This document shows positions 14,232-23,397 of a stretch of 27,217 nucleotides of DNA, in pieces; the first letter of the stretch is position 1; every line of letters starts with the position of its first letter. Under the pieces are notes generated by a model, which saw only the letters and a program-made list of their open reading frames with translations, was not told the origin of the DNA and did no database searches. Origin of the DNA: JAADCS01 sp964473735 (lineage in GTDB: Bacteria; Hydrothermota; Hydrothermia; LBFQ01); contig CAYYQD010000019.1 in assembly GCA_964473735.1 (NCBI GenBank), forward strand, positions 1 to 27,217, given 5' to 3'. Made by a program: the position numbers and the translations under genes.

Positions 14232-14860
14232 ACGACGAAATCCTGCGCGGGCTCGGTCTTAACGAACTCATCCTGAAGACGGAGAACCGCCTCCGGATAC
14301 ACGACGAGCTAACCCGAAAGGTTGAGGAGTGTAAGAGGTGCCGCCTGCACCTGCGCAGGACCAGAGTGGTGGTGTGGGACGGAAGCCCCTTCGCCCCCAT
14401 AATGGCCGTGGGGGAGGCCCCCGGTAGGGACGAGGACCTGAAGGGTAAGCCCTTCGTCGGTAGGGCCGGCCAGCTCCTGACCCGGATAATAGAGGAAGCG
14501 GGTCTGGATCGTCAGAGGGACTTCTACATAGCCAACGTCCTGAAGTGTCGCCCCCCCAACAACCGGGATCCCCTCCCCGACGAGATAAGGGCCTGCTCCC
14601 CCTACCTTGAGTTCCAGATAAGACTGGTGCAGCCTAAGGTCATACTGTGTCTGGGAAGGTACAGCTCCTTCTACATCTTAGGGAGGACGGACAACCCCTC
14701 CATGAAGGAGATACGGGGCAAGGCCCACAGCACCCGCTACGGCGTACCCGGGGTATGCACCTACCATCCGGCCGCCGCCCTGCGGAACCCCAGACTCAAG
14801 GACCTCATTCTGGAGGATGTACTCTTAGCCAAGGAGATAGCGCTGGGCAAAGGCGGTTAA
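14228..14860 (+). CDS. Uracil-DNA glycosylase, family 4 (4Fe-4S)
   Basis: 210 aa. Family 4 UDGs remove uracil from DNA and are typical of thermophiles, where cytosine deamination is fast. The motif A region reads GEAPGRDED, and motif B is HPAAALRN. Four Cys that would hold the cluster are C40 and C43 (CKRC), then the Cys in NVLKCRPP and the one in RACSPY. The reading frame is open upstream inside the symporter gene, but the ATG at 14228 overlaps its stop (ATGA) and has GAGGAGGAG just upstream, making it the likely start. An N-terminal extension of about 30 residues precedes the conserved domain. Confidence 0.93.
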   Translation: MNDEILRGLGLNELILKTENRLRIHDELTRKVEECKRCRLHLRRTRVVVWDGSPFAPIMAVGEAPGRDEDLKGKPFVGRAGQLLTRIIEEAGLDRQRDFYIANVLKCRPPNNRDPLPDEIRACSPYLEFQIRLVQPKVILCLGRYSSFYILGRTDNPSMKEIRGKAHSTRYGVPGVCTYHPAAALRNPRLKDLILEDVLLAKEIALGKGG

Positions 14861-14879
14861 AAGGGGCCCACGGCACCCT

Positions 14880-14885
14880 TAAAAT
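14880..14885 (+). promoter_or_regulatory. -10 box of the C25 peptidase gene
   Basis: TAAAAT ends 9 nt before the ATG at 14895. The gap holds a weak AGGG. TTAAAA about 18 bp upstream could act as a poor -35. Confidence 0.55.
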
Positions 14886-14894
14886 AGGGCACGT

Positions 14895-17800
14895 ATGCCC
14901 TTTCTCTTTGTACTCTCTCACACCCTGAACGTCGGGTTTGAGGGAGCCTTAACCCTTAAGATTCCGGGCGTTCCGGAGGGTAGGGTCAGGTACATCACGT
15001 ACGACCTTCCCCCCGGCGGGAGGTTGGAGGTGAGATTGGTGAGCGTTGATAGAGTTGAAATTAAACCGAAGATAACACCGACCTTCCGTACTCTGGACGG
15101 AAAGCTGTACCCGAAGGAGCCGAGGGAGGTGCCCTCCTCCCCCTTCGTGGTAAGGTACGGAACCTACAGGGGAAAGCGTAAGGCCACCCTCCTCCTCTTT
15201 GAGATAAGCCGCGAGGGGAAGCACTTTTACAGGAACCGCCGGATAACCCTTGACGTCCGGGTGATGGGTGGAGGTGAGCCCCAGAGTTTGCCGGGAACGG
15301 ACTCCCTTGATTTGGCTATCCTGACGACATCTGACCTGAAACCCGCCTTTGATACTTTGGCCGAATTCAAAAACCTAACGGGTATAAGGACGGCCGTATT
15401 CACCCTAAACGATGCCCTGACCTTTCCCGGTCGCACCCCCGCAGAGAGGATAAGGAACTTCGTGCGCTACCTGTACCGCACGTGGGGGATAAAGTTCCTC
15501 CTGATAGGGGGGGACAGGTTCCACGTCCCATCCCCCCGCCTTCAACTACCCTCGCCCTGGCCCTACGACTACGGGGACGAGATGCAGAGCGACGCGTACT
15601 ACGGGTGTCTGGACGGGGACTGGAACCGCAACGGAGACTGGAACTTCGGTGAATTCGCCGATAGCCTTGACCTGTGGATGGACGTGGCCGTGGGCAGGAT
15701 GCCCGCTACGGACCTTCCCGAGGCTATGGAGATGGTGAGAAAGGTCATATCCTACGAGAGCCACTACCCATACACCCACCCACCCAACATCCTGCTCTTC
15801 GCCTCAAGGTTCCTCGTGGATAACGACGCCTGCGGTACCGTTGGCACCATGGCCTCCTACCTCCCTACCTCCCTACCCCACGACTCCCTGTGCGAGATGG
15901 ACTCACCGGCGAGGGACGTCAGCCTTCAGGAGTTCGTGGATTCGGTCTCCCGTGTCTCCTTCGTGATGGCCTTCTCCCACTCCAACTACCGCACCTTCAT
16001 AGTGAATATTGACACGGTAACCGTTCCGTTCTTGGTGCAGGACATACCCCGCCTCCGTACGGACAGCGCACCCGTGTTCTGGATGCACATGGGGTGTCTG
16101 GTGAATTCCCCCAACACCAACTCCATCAACGCAATGATATACAAAGAGGGTAAGAGTATAGCCTCCTACGGCCCTTCCAAGGAGAGCTCCCCCGGTACGG
16201 CCCTCCCAATGGTGGCATCCGCCTTCAGGGAGGCCTACCTTGACACCTCCGGATTCTTCGCCGGCTTGGTAGATCTGTACGCCAAGCACTTCGCCGCCGC
16301 TGTAGGGTACTACTTCTCGTACGTGTATGAGGCCATGAGCTACGGCCTGATAGGGGACCCATCCCTACGCCTCTACAGGTCGGTTCCGACTCCCATCTCT
16401 GCGTCTCTATCCGTCTCCGGAGATACGCTGGTGGTGTCCGGTGCCCCGCCCGGTGCTCTGGTCTCCGTCCTTCAGGACGGCAGGGTCGTGGGCAGGTGGA
16501 GGGCGGACGCATCGGGCAACCTGTCCGCTCCCTTAAGGGGAGCCCACGCCGGGGAGATAAAGGTAGGGATATACGCGGAAGGGTACGTTCCGTACGTGTC
16601 CTCCCTATCCTACGGACCATCCCGTATCACCCTTCGGTACTCCCACCCCGACACCCTCTCCTCGGGGGACACCCTAACCCTGTCGGGCCTCCTGTACGGG
16701 GGTTCCTCTCCAGCGGACAGCGTGTGGGTAATCCTTAGGGGGATCTCACACCTGCCGTCGGACTCGCTCTACGTCGGTACGGTTCCGGTCGGGGACTCCG
16801 TGCCCTTCAGCTTATCCGTACCTGTAGAACGCTTCAGGGGAGACGTAAAGGTAGTGGCCCACGTTTACGTCAGATGTCCCACATGCTCCGACCCCGGAGA
16901 CACCCTCTACGCCGTGGGCAGGGGACCTGCCCTGTCCTTCTTGGGAGCGAGGTACTCCGGAGATACCCTCCGGCTCCTCATCCTGAACTCCGGCCACGGG
17001 AGGGCGACGGGCCTGTCCGTCTCCTTCGTCGGTGGGGACGTTTCACCCTTATCCGTAGTATCACCGCACACTCTGGACCCCGAAACCGTAGATAGCGCCA
17101 CGGTACTACTCCCCTCTCCCCTATCCCCGGGGGAAGCGATGGGATTCACTATAGCCGACGCGGAGGGAGACACCTCCTACGCCTCTATCCTGTTTCCCAC
17201 CTTCCTGCCCTCCCCTCCAACGCTAAGAGCGGAGCCGGGGGACGGATACGTACGCCTGATTTGGAACGGTAAGTGGGACGGTACCGTGGTGGAGGTGGAT
17301 ACGGGGGACGGCTGGAGGGTCCTATCCGTACTGCCCGGTGGGTGGAACACGGTTGAGGATGGGTATTCCGGCTGGGAGGTGCGTTGCTACCGGGTCTCCC
17401 CCGTACTCGGTGGGGTACTGGGCTCCCCCTCCTCACCCGTATGTCAGCGTCCCAACCCCCCTCTCCTCTTCTCCCGGGACGTCCTCTTCGGCGGATACAG
17501 GGCCCACCTACTGGCCGCCGACCTCCTCCCCTCCCCGGGGTACGAGCTGGTCGTCCCCTCCGTGTATAACTACGTGAGCGTCTTCTCCTCCTCCGGGGAA
17601 CTGCTGTGGAGGTACGCGGTAGATTCCCTTCCGAGCCTTACGGAGATCTCCGCCCCGCCGGCCATCGGGGACGTGGACGGGGACGGGGAGTACGAGGTCG
17701 TTTTCGGGGTGGCGGGTTCCTCCCCCTCCCTCATCTTCCTATCCCCCGACGGTACCCTTGAGCACCGGGTACCGCTTCCGAACGTTCCTACGGGGCCGGT

Positions 17801-18935
17801 GGTCCTCGGCTTATTTACAGGTCGCCCCTACCCCGACGTGGCCGTGAAGGTGGCGGATAGGGTCCTCTTCTACGACGGAGACGGGACCCTTATAAACTCC
17901 TGCGGCCCGTACGTGTGGGCGGACGAGTACATGTCGGCGGCGAACCTCTACGGGGACAGAAGGTGGGAGGTGGTAGCTAAAGGGAACACTACCGGGCGGA
18001 ACATCGTCCTGCTGAACTCCGACTGCTCCGATACGACGGTCGTTCTTCCCACCATCACCTACGTGGGAAGCCGTATATACGACGCCGACGGGGACGGGCG
18101 TCCGGAAGTCCTCCTGAACGGTGCCATCGGTGCCGTAATCTTTGATCCGGACGATTGGAGTCTGGATACGGTACCCTTCCCCATCCTGCCCGAGGCGGAC
18201 GTGACCATGCCCCTTGAGTGGGACGGCACCTCCGGTTGGGAGTACGCCCGTTTGAACATGTACGACCTGATAGTTGAGGACGGGGACGGAGCGGTGCTCC
18301 TCGCCCACCACGACGACATCCATCCGAGGGGCCGTAGGTTCGTGGCCGGAGACGTGGATGGGGACGGGAAGGAGGAGGTATTCTTCTCCTCCGGAAGGAG
18401 CGTCCTCTGGGGTAAGACGTACTACGGAAACCTATTAGGCTTCCCCATAAACCTGGGTCATGGGGACCGTTTCAGGGAGGAGGTGGTACAGGGAGGGCCT
18501 CTACTGTACGACTTAGACGGGGACAGCTTAGTGGAGCTCTGCGTCCATACGAGCGGACACCATCTCAACTGCTGGAAGCTGGGAAGATACACCCGCCTGA
18601 GCTGGCCCATGGTTAGAGGGAACAGGTGGAACTCCGGGTACGGCGCCCTTGAGATGCCGGATACCTCCGTCGTGGGGGTGGGAGAGCTGGAGGCCCATAA
18701 CCGCATCGGCCTATCAGTGGTGCCCCTTAAGGGGGGGGTAGTAATAAGGGGTTGGCATTACGGAGAGGTCAGGGTTAAAATTTATACTGTGGCGGGCAGA
18801 AGGGTGCTAACCCGGAGAGTGTCGGTGAGCGGGAAGTATAGGGTCCCCATCAGGCTTGACCTTCCGGCGGGCGTCTACTTCGTGAGCGCGAGGGCGGGCA
18901 ACTTTACGAAGACGGTGAAGGTCATCCTGCGATGA
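14895..18935 (+). CDS. Gingipain-like C25 cysteine peptidase with FG-GAP repeats and T9SS-type C-terminal domain
   Basis: 1346 aa secreted protein. An N-terminal propeptide-like beta domain (about 1-125) precedes a peptidase C25 domain (about 130-500) with likely catalytic His362 (AFSHSN) and Cys401 (HMGCLVN). Beta-sandwich domains follow (about 500-770, including a CARDB-like stretch), then a fibronectin III-like domain (about 772-855). Next come FG-GAP/VCBS repeats with calcium-type DxDxDG loops (GDVDGDGEYE, DADGDGRPE, GDVDGDGKEE, DLDGDS). The last 90 residues (VKIYTVAGRRV, then DLPAGVYFVSARAG and VKVIL) match type A T9SS sorting domains. An in-frame stop lies 12 nt upstream, fixing the start; the export signal is then only a short uncharged hydrophobic stretch. 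Likely a surface or released protease, coupled to the TPR gene. Confidence 0.87.
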   Translation: MPFLFVLSHTLNVGFEGALTLKIPGVPEGRVRYITYDLPPGGRLEVRLVSVDRVEIKPKITPTFRTLDGKLYPKEPREVPSSPFVVRYGTYRGKRKATLLLFEISREGKHFYRNRRITLDVRVMGGGEPQSLPGTDSLDLAILTTSDLKPAFDTLAEFKNLTGIRTAVFTLNDALTFPGRTPAERIRNFVRYLYRTWGIKFLLIGGDRFHVPSPRLQLPSPWPYDYGDEMQSDAYYGCLDGDWNRNGDWNFGEFADSLDLWMDVAVGRMPATDLPEAMEMVRKVISYESHYPYTHPPNILLFASRFLVDNDACGTVGTMASYLPTSLPHDSLCEMDSPARDVSLQEFVDSVSRVSFVMAFSHSNYRTFIVNIDTVTVPFLVQDIPRLRTDSAPVFWMHMGCLVNSPNTNSINAMIYKEGKSIASYGPSKESSPGTALPMVASAFREAYLDTSGFFAGLVDLYAKHFAAAVGYYFSYVYEAMSYGLIGDPSLRLYRSVPTPISASLSVSGDTLVVSGAPPGALVSVLQDGRVVGRWRADASGNLSAPLRGAHAGEIKVGIYAEGYVPYVSSLSYGPSRITLRYSHPDTLSSGDTLTLSGLLYGGSSPADSVWVILRGISHLPSDSLYVGTVPVGDSVPFSLSVPVERFRGDVKVVAHVYVRCPTCSDPGDTLYAVGRGPALSFLGARYSGDTLRLLILNSGHGRATGLSVSFVGGDVSPLSVVSPHTLDPETVDSATVLLPSPLSPGEAMGFTIADAEGDTSYASILFPTFLPSPPTLRAEPGDGYVRLIWNGKWDGTVVEVDTGDGWRVLSVLPGGWNTVEDGYSGWEVRCYRVSPVLGGVLGSPSSPVCQRPNPPLLFSRDVLFGGYRAHLLAADLLPSPGYELVVPSVYNYVSVFSSSGELLWRYAVDSLPSLTEISAPPAIGDVDGDGEYEVVFGVAGSSPSLIFLSPDGTLEHRVPLPNVPTGPVVLGLFTGRPYPDVAVKVADRVLFYDGDGTLINSCGPYVWADEYMSAANLYGDRRWEVVAKGNTTGRNIVLLNSDCSDTTVVLPTITYVGSRIYDADGDGRPEVLLNGAIGAVIFDPDDWSLDTVPFPILPEADVTMPLEWDGTSGWEYARLNMYDLIVEDGDGAVLLAHHDDIHPRGRRFVAGDVDGDGKEEVFFSSGRSVLWGKTYYGNLLGFPINLGHGDRFREEVVQGGPLLYDLDGDSLVELCVHTSGHHLNCWKLGRYTRLSWPMVRGNRWNSGYGALEMPDTSVVGVGELEAHNRIGLSVVPLKGGVVIRGWHYGEVRVKIYTVAGRRVLTRRVSVSGKYRVPIRLDLPAGVYFVSARAGNFTKTVKVILR

Positions 18936-20653
18936 TACTGGCCCTGATACTCGCTGCTCCGGAGGACCTATTCGTACGCATAAGGATGCTCTACTACGAG
19001 GACTCGGCGGCCGCCCTCCGGATGTTTCGCGATAGCCTTCACCTCCTACCGGACAGTCTTAAGGTGATTCTGGCGAGGGACCTTCACCTCAACTACGACA
19101 GCCTCACCACGGCGCTGGTTGAGTCCGGGACCACGGACCCCTACGTCTGGAAGAAGTTCTTCTTTCTGACCTTCGTAAAACACCCGGACGACGAGGGAGC
19201 CTTTGAGAGGGTCCTGCGGAGGTACTGGAGCAGGATAGACTCCATGCCAGAGGTCGTGGGTTTAGTGGGGGAGATATACGAGAATTACGACGACCTTAAC
19301 AAAGCCCTCAAGATGTACCGCCTCTCCCTCTCCCTGAAGCGCACCGTGGAGGTGGTTAGAAATACGGCCATTCTCTTCGCCCGCCTCGGTATGTGCGACT
19401 CCGCCCTGACCTACTTCCGTACCCTTGGGGATGAGAGCCCGGAGGACGTATACGAGAGGAGGAGGTTCTATCTGGCTCTGGGTACGTGCTACGACAAACT
19501 CCACGATAGCGAAAAGGCCCTAAGGTACTACAAGGAGGCCTACTCCATACGGAAGGATACGGTGGTAGGGTTCCGCATAGCAGACCTATTGGCCCGGCGG
19601 AGGGGTGAGGACGCCCTATCCTTTCTGGCGGCCATGTACGACGACCTGGGCTTCAGCAGGCCCAACCTCCACTACGGCTACGCCCTGATCATGTCCTCCG
19701 ACACCCTCCGCCTAAACGAGGGGATAAGGGAGATAGCGCACTACCTGGCCGTCAGAGGGGACGACCCCAAGGCCCGGAATCTGCTCATGCACGCCTTCCT
19801 GCGAAGGGGGGATACCTTAACGGCCTTAAAGCACGCCCGCAGGGCCTACGAGCTGGCGCCGGAGGACGACGACTACCGTCTGGCCTACGCCTTTCTGCTA
19901 TCCTATACCACGGACAACCCCCGCAAGTTCGGATACCTGCTCAGAGAGAGGGACAGGAGAGACCCCCTGGGCATGTGGATATTCGCCCGTTTTTACCGGA
20001 AGGTTGGAGACGGCAGGAGGGCCATGGAGTACTACCGTAAGCTCGTTAAGATAGATCCCGGGAACGTGCCCCTCAACCTTGAGGCCTACTGGTACGCCCG
20101 TAGCCGGGGGGACCTCCGTTTTGCCCTCAGCGTAATGAGGGGCCTGAAGGACAGGTATCCGGACAGCCTTAACTTCTGGTTTGATCTGGGGGATACCTAC
20201 ACCCTACTCGGCATGCCCGACAGCGCCCACGCCATGTACTCCTACCTCGTAAAACACTACGGATTCAAAATGAAGGACTGCGAGTTAGCGGCCGTCCTCA
20301 ACAACTGGGCGTACGCCCTCGCCCTTACCTCCTACCGCCTTGATACGGCTAAAGTTATAGTGGATAGGGCCTACTCCCTGTGTAAGCTTGACCACATACT
20401 GGACACGAAGGGGTGGGTCTACTTCCTCTTAGGTAAAACCTCCAGAGCCGCCGACCTCGTGAGGAAGGCGGTGGAGTCCCTGCCGGAGGACGACCTTAAC
20501 CTGCCGGAGGTCTATCTCCACCTTATCATAATAAGGTGCAACAGAGGTGAGGAGGTGGACCCGGCCATACTCCGGGAGGTGAACGGGATGGTGGAGCCTT
20601 ACAGGATGCGTTTTTACAGGAGGTTCCTGAAAGCCTGTCGCCAGCGGGATTGA
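18932..20653 (+). CDS. Large TPR-repeat protein, probably exported
   Basis: 573 aa made almost wholly of helical tetratricopeptide-like repeats, for example ALKMYRLSLSLK, SEKALRYYKEAYSI, ALKHARRAYELAPEDDDYRLAYAFL and AMEYYRKLVKIDPGNVPLNLEAY. The N-terminus MILALILAAPEDLF is a very short hydrophobic stretch with no preceding positive charge and could be an atypical signal peptide. The ATG overlaps the stop of the C25 peptidase gene (ATGA), so it is made from the same transcript. A scaffold or partner for the surface protease or for the envelope is plausible, but no motif shows a specific role. Confidence 0.8.
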   Translation: MILALILAAPEDLFVRIRMLYYEDSAAALRMFRDSLHLLPDSLKVILARDLHLNYDSLTTALVESGTTDPYVWKKFFFLTFVKHPDDEGAFERVLRRYWSRIDSMPEVVGLVGEIYENYDDLNKALKMYRLSLSLKRTVEVVRNTAILFARLGMCDSALTYFRTLGDESPEDVYERRRFYLALGTCYDKLHDSEKALRYYKEAYSIRKDTVVGFRIADLLARRRGEDALSFLAAMYDDLGFSRPNLHYGYALIMSSDTLRLNEGIREIAHYLAVRGDDPKARNLLMHAFLRRGDTLTALKHARRAYELAPEDDDYRLAYAFLLSYTTDNPRKFGYLLRERDRRDPLGMWIFARFYRKVGDGRRAMEYYRKLVKIDPGNVPLNLEAYWYARSRGDLRFALSVMRGLKDRYPDSLNFWFDLGDTYTLLGMPDSAHAMYSYLVKHYGFKMKDCELAAVLNNWAYALALTSYRLDTAKVIVDRAYSLCKLDHILDTKGWVYFLLGKTSRAADLVRKAVESLPEDDLNLPEVYLHLIIIRCNRGEEVDPAILREVNGMVEPYRMRFYRRFLKACRQRD

Positions 20654-20677
20654 CGCCGCACCTTCCCACCGTATAAT
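20650..20677 (+). promoter_or_regulatory. Promoter of pheT (-35 and -10)
   Basis: TTGACG (20650-20655), 16 bp, TATAAT (20672-20677): the best complete sigma-70-type promoter in the window. The -35 overlaps the TGA of the TPR gene. The -10 ends 9 nt before the TTG at 20687. Confidence 0.8.
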
Positions 20678-20686
20678 TTTTTCGCT

Positions 20687-22906
20687 TTGAGGGTTATAAT
20701 TGGGGATATCTTAAGGTTTTTGGATGCCAAACTGGACGAAAGCGACGTCGTAGAGGCGCTGGAGAGAGCGGGAGTTGAGGTAGAAGGCCGCGAGAGGGTC
20801 GGAGAGAGGTTCGGTCGTATCCTCCCGGCCCGGGTTCTCTCCGTTGAGGACACCGGGAGGGTACGGTGGGTCAAGGCGAAGGTTGGAGATGTGGTTAAGA
20901 GCGTGGCGACTACCGATACGGTGAGGGAGGGGGAGGTCCTCCTGTGGGCCGACCTGCCCCCGAAGGAGATAGGAGGGAGGGCCTCCGAGGGCATGTTCCT
21001 ATCGGCGGAGGAGCTGGGACTTGAGGGGAAGAGCCTTCACCTCGCCCGTGTGGAAGACGAAGAGCGCTACAGGGAGGAGTTCCTGCTGGACGAGACCGTA
21101 CTCCAGCTCTACATCACCCCCAACCGACCGGACCTGTTAAGCGTGCGCGGTCTGGCCATAGAGGTCTCCGCCATGACGGGCGTACCCTTCGTGGACCTGG
21201 AGATAGAGGAGAAAAGCACCCTTGACGAGACCTTCCCCGTTGAGGTGCAGGATGATAGGTGCGACCTGTATACCCTGCGCGTAATAAGACTCGGAAAGGG
21301 CGAGACACCTAAGGACATAAGGTTCAGGCTCCATCTTGTAGGATTCAACGCCATCAACCCGGCCGTAGACTCCACGAACTGGGTGGCCTACCTCTTAGGG
21401 CAACCCCTTCACGCCTTTGACTCCCGCAAGGTTAAAGGTAAGGTAGTGGTAAGGCCATCTCGCGAGGGGGAGAGGTTCGTCTCCCTTGAGGGGAAGGAGT
21501 ACGTCCTGCCCGGGGGGATCATGCTCATCGCCGACGAGGAGAAGCCTCTGGCCGTGGCCGGCGTGATAGGAGGGGAGGAGAGCGGAACCTACGAGGATAC
21601 GGAGGTGGTGTATCTTGAGAGCGCCCACTTCAAACCCGATGCCATCAGGTTCGCCTCCATAACCCTGAACGTACGCACGGAGTCCTCCCGGAGGTTTGAG
21701 AGGAACGTGAGCCCCCGTCTGGTGTTCCCCGGATCCCTCTACGCCGCCAACCTCCTGAAGGAATGGGTGGGCGCGGAGTACGGAAGGCCCGTAGCTATCG
21801 GAGAGGTTCGGAGGCCGAGGAGAGTGTTCGTCTCCTTTAAAAAGCTAAGGAAGTACCTGGGCTATATCCCGGAGGACCTTGAGGATATACTCCACAGGCT
21901 CCGTTTCAACGTGGAGGGGAGAACGGAGGAAGGTATATACGTCGTTGAGCCGGAGCATAGAACTGACGTATCCCTGCAGGAGGACGTGATAGAGGAGGTG
22001 GCCCGTGTGATAGGCTACGACAACCTCCCGCCGTACGTACCCCCCGAAACCCCCCTCCCTCCCAGACCCAGAGATCGGTACGAGGACGAGATAAGGGTGC
22101 ATCTGGCGTCCCTTGGAGCCTACGAGGTCATCAGTCCCGGTCTCTTCTCCCCTAAGGAGCTGGGGGAGAACCACTCCCTTAGGGTTATTAGCGAGTTTAA
22201 CGAGTCCTTCTCCCTTCTGCCCGGGTCCCCCCTTCCCCACATACTCAAACCCCTATCCTACAACTACCGTATAGGGAATCAGGGGGTACCCCTCTTCTCC
22301 ATAGTGCGCCTTTACGATTCCCGGGGAGGCGAAAGTAGGTACGTGGTCTTCGGTATAACCTCCCCCGCCCAATATTACGATGCCAAGTTCTTCCTTGACT
22401 CCCTGCTGGACAGGTTCGGATGGGACGTGGCCTTCACGGTACCCTCCGAGGATCCGGACTTGCATCCGGACCTGAGCGCACAAATAACGTACGGAGGGGA
22501 GAAGGTGGGCGAGATAGGTGCCGTGAAGCACAGGATAGGTAAGAGGTTCGGCCTTAAGGCCCGGGCCTACGTGTGGTACGTGAGGATACTTCCCGGATCC
22601 GAGGTACGGTACGAACGCTTCTCCACCCTGCCCTCTTCCGTTAAGGACGTCTCCCTCGTGGCCCCCAAGGAAGTCCCCTTCTACGAGGTGGATAGGTACG
22701 TCAGGGAGGTCGTGAGGGGACTCCCCGTTGAGAGCGTTTCCCTGATAGACATCTACGAGGGAGATCCCGTTCCCCCCGACAGCAGGAGTTATACTTACCG
22801 CTTCGTCATAAGGCCGGCACACTCGCCCTTGAGCGATGAGGAGCTGAGGGGAGTGGTGGAAGAGATAACCGAGCGCATAGAGAGGAAGTTCAGCCTAAGG
22901 AGGTAG
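20687..22906 (+). CDS. pheT: Phenylalanine-tRNA ligase beta subunit
   Basis: 739 aa, somewhat shorter than the roughly 800 of most bacterial PheT. It has the N-terminal helical start (DILRFLDAKLDESDVVEALERAGVEVEG), a tRNA-binding EMAP-like domain ending SEGMFLSAEELGLEG, the B3/B4 editing core (ITPNRPDLLSVRGLAIEVSAMTG and GGEESGTYEDTEVVYLESAHF), the B5 domain near 21830, and a C-terminal ferredoxin-fold anticodon-binding domain (RFSTLPSSVKDVSLV). The start is a TTG at 20687, the only start codon that fits both the promoter and the conserved N-terminus. PheS is not adjacent within the window, so the usual pheST pair is split. Downstream are ZapA-like genes and rny, a common bacterial order. Confidence 0.95.
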   Translation: MRVIIGDILRFLDAKLDESDVVEALERAGVEVEGRERVGERFGRILPARVLSVEDTGRVRWVKAKVGDVVKSVATTDTVREGEVLLWADLPPKEIGGRASEGMFLSAEELGLEGKSLHLARVEDEERYREEFLLDETVLQLYITPNRPDLLSVRGLAIEVSAMTGVPFVDLEIEEKSTLDETFPVEVQDDRCDLYTLRVIRLGKGETPKDIRFRLHLVGFNAINPAVDSTNWVAYLLGQPLHAFDSRKVKGKVVVRPSREGERFVSLEGKEYVLPGGIMLIADEEKPLAVAGVIGGEESGTYEDTEVVYLESAHFKPDAIRFASITLNVRTESSRRFERNVSPRLVFPGSLYAANLLKEWVGAEYGRPVAIGEVRRPRRVFVSFKKLRKYLGYIPEDLEDILHRLRFNVEGRTEEGIYVVEPEHRTDVSLQEDVIEEVARVIGYDNLPPYVPPETPLPPRPRDRYEDEIRVHLASLGAYEVISPGLFSPKELGENHSLRVISEFNESFSLLPGSPLPHILKPLSYNYRIGNQGVPLFSIVRLYDSRGGESRYVVFGITSPAQYYDAKFFLDSLLDRFGWDVAFTVPSEDPDLHPDLSAQITYGGEKVGEIGAVKHRIGKRFGLKARAYVWYVRILPGSEVRYERFSTLPSSVKDVSLVAPKEVPFYEVDRYVREVVRGLPVESVSLIDIYEGDPVPPDSRSYTYRFVIRPAHSPLSDEELRGVVEEITERIERKFSLRR

Positions 22907-22912
22907 TACGTC

Positions 22913-23137
22913 ATGCTGGAATCTCGCGAGAGCTTAGCAGACAAGGTAACGAAGTTAGCCCAAAAGTACAGAGAGATGCAGAAGGCTTACAAAGAGGCTC
23001 TGGAGAAGATAAAGAGGCTGGAGGATGAGAACGCTGACCTCAGAGAGAAGAACGCCGACCTTAAGGAGAAGCTGGACAAGGCTATAAGTGAGCTGAGGGC
23101 GATAGACGAAGCCATAGGCTCCCTCGTGGAGGAGTAA
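22913..23137 (+). CDS. Small coiled-coil protein (ZapB-like position)
   Basis: 74 aa, charged throughout, with a continuous heptad pattern and near-repeats such as ENADLREKNADLKEKLDK. AGGAGG lies 9 nt before the ATG, a strong Shine-Dalgarno that overlaps the end of pheT. The stop overlaps the next ATG (TAATG). Small coiled-coil proteins at this place between pheT and zapA resemble ZapB-type cell-division factors, which help organise the FtsZ ring, but coiled coils are too generic for a firm name. Confidence 0.75.
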   Translation: MLESRESLADKVTKLAQKYREMQKAYKEALEKIKRLEDENADLREKNADLKEKLDKAISELRAIDEAIGSLVEE

Positions 23138-23397
23138 TGGAACCCAAGAGGCGCGCGGTCGTGTTTAAGGTTAAGAACGTGAGGTATTCCCCGGAGGTGC
23201 CGGAGAACGCCGACGTATATCTCGCGAAGGTTGAGTCCCTGGTGTTCAGGGTTCTGGAGGAAACGCGAGCTGCCAGCAGTAAGCCCCGAACCGTTTTAGA
23301 GTACTTAACGGATGCTATAGTGCGCCTCGGTGTAGAGGTGGTCCTGATGAAGGCCTCTTTAGAGGGTGTAAAGGAAGACAGAGATAGGGAGATATGA
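23137..23397 (+). CDS. ZapA-like small protein (first copy)
   Basis: 86 aa. A short N-terminal beta-type segment (VVFKVKNVRYSPEVPENADVYLAKVES) is followed by a long helix ending TDAIVRLGVEVVLMKASLEG. This layout, the size and the position before rny match ZapA, an FtsZ-ring cross-linker. Sequence identity to known ZapA is low, so this is inferred from layout and gene order. The ATG overlaps the upstream stop, with GGAGGAG just before it, and the TGA overlaps the next start (ATGA). Confidence 0.62.
   Translation: MEPKRRAVVFKVKNVRYSPEVPENADVYLAKVESLVFRVLEETRAASSKPRTVLEYLTDAIVRLGVEVVLMKASLEGVKEDRDREI

Noticed and set aside
14861..14885. Hairpin between the uracil-DNA glycosylase and the C25 peptidase as a terminator
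   Set aside because: AAGGG/CCCTT arms have internal mismatches and no T-tract. The segment is better explained as the next gene's promoter.
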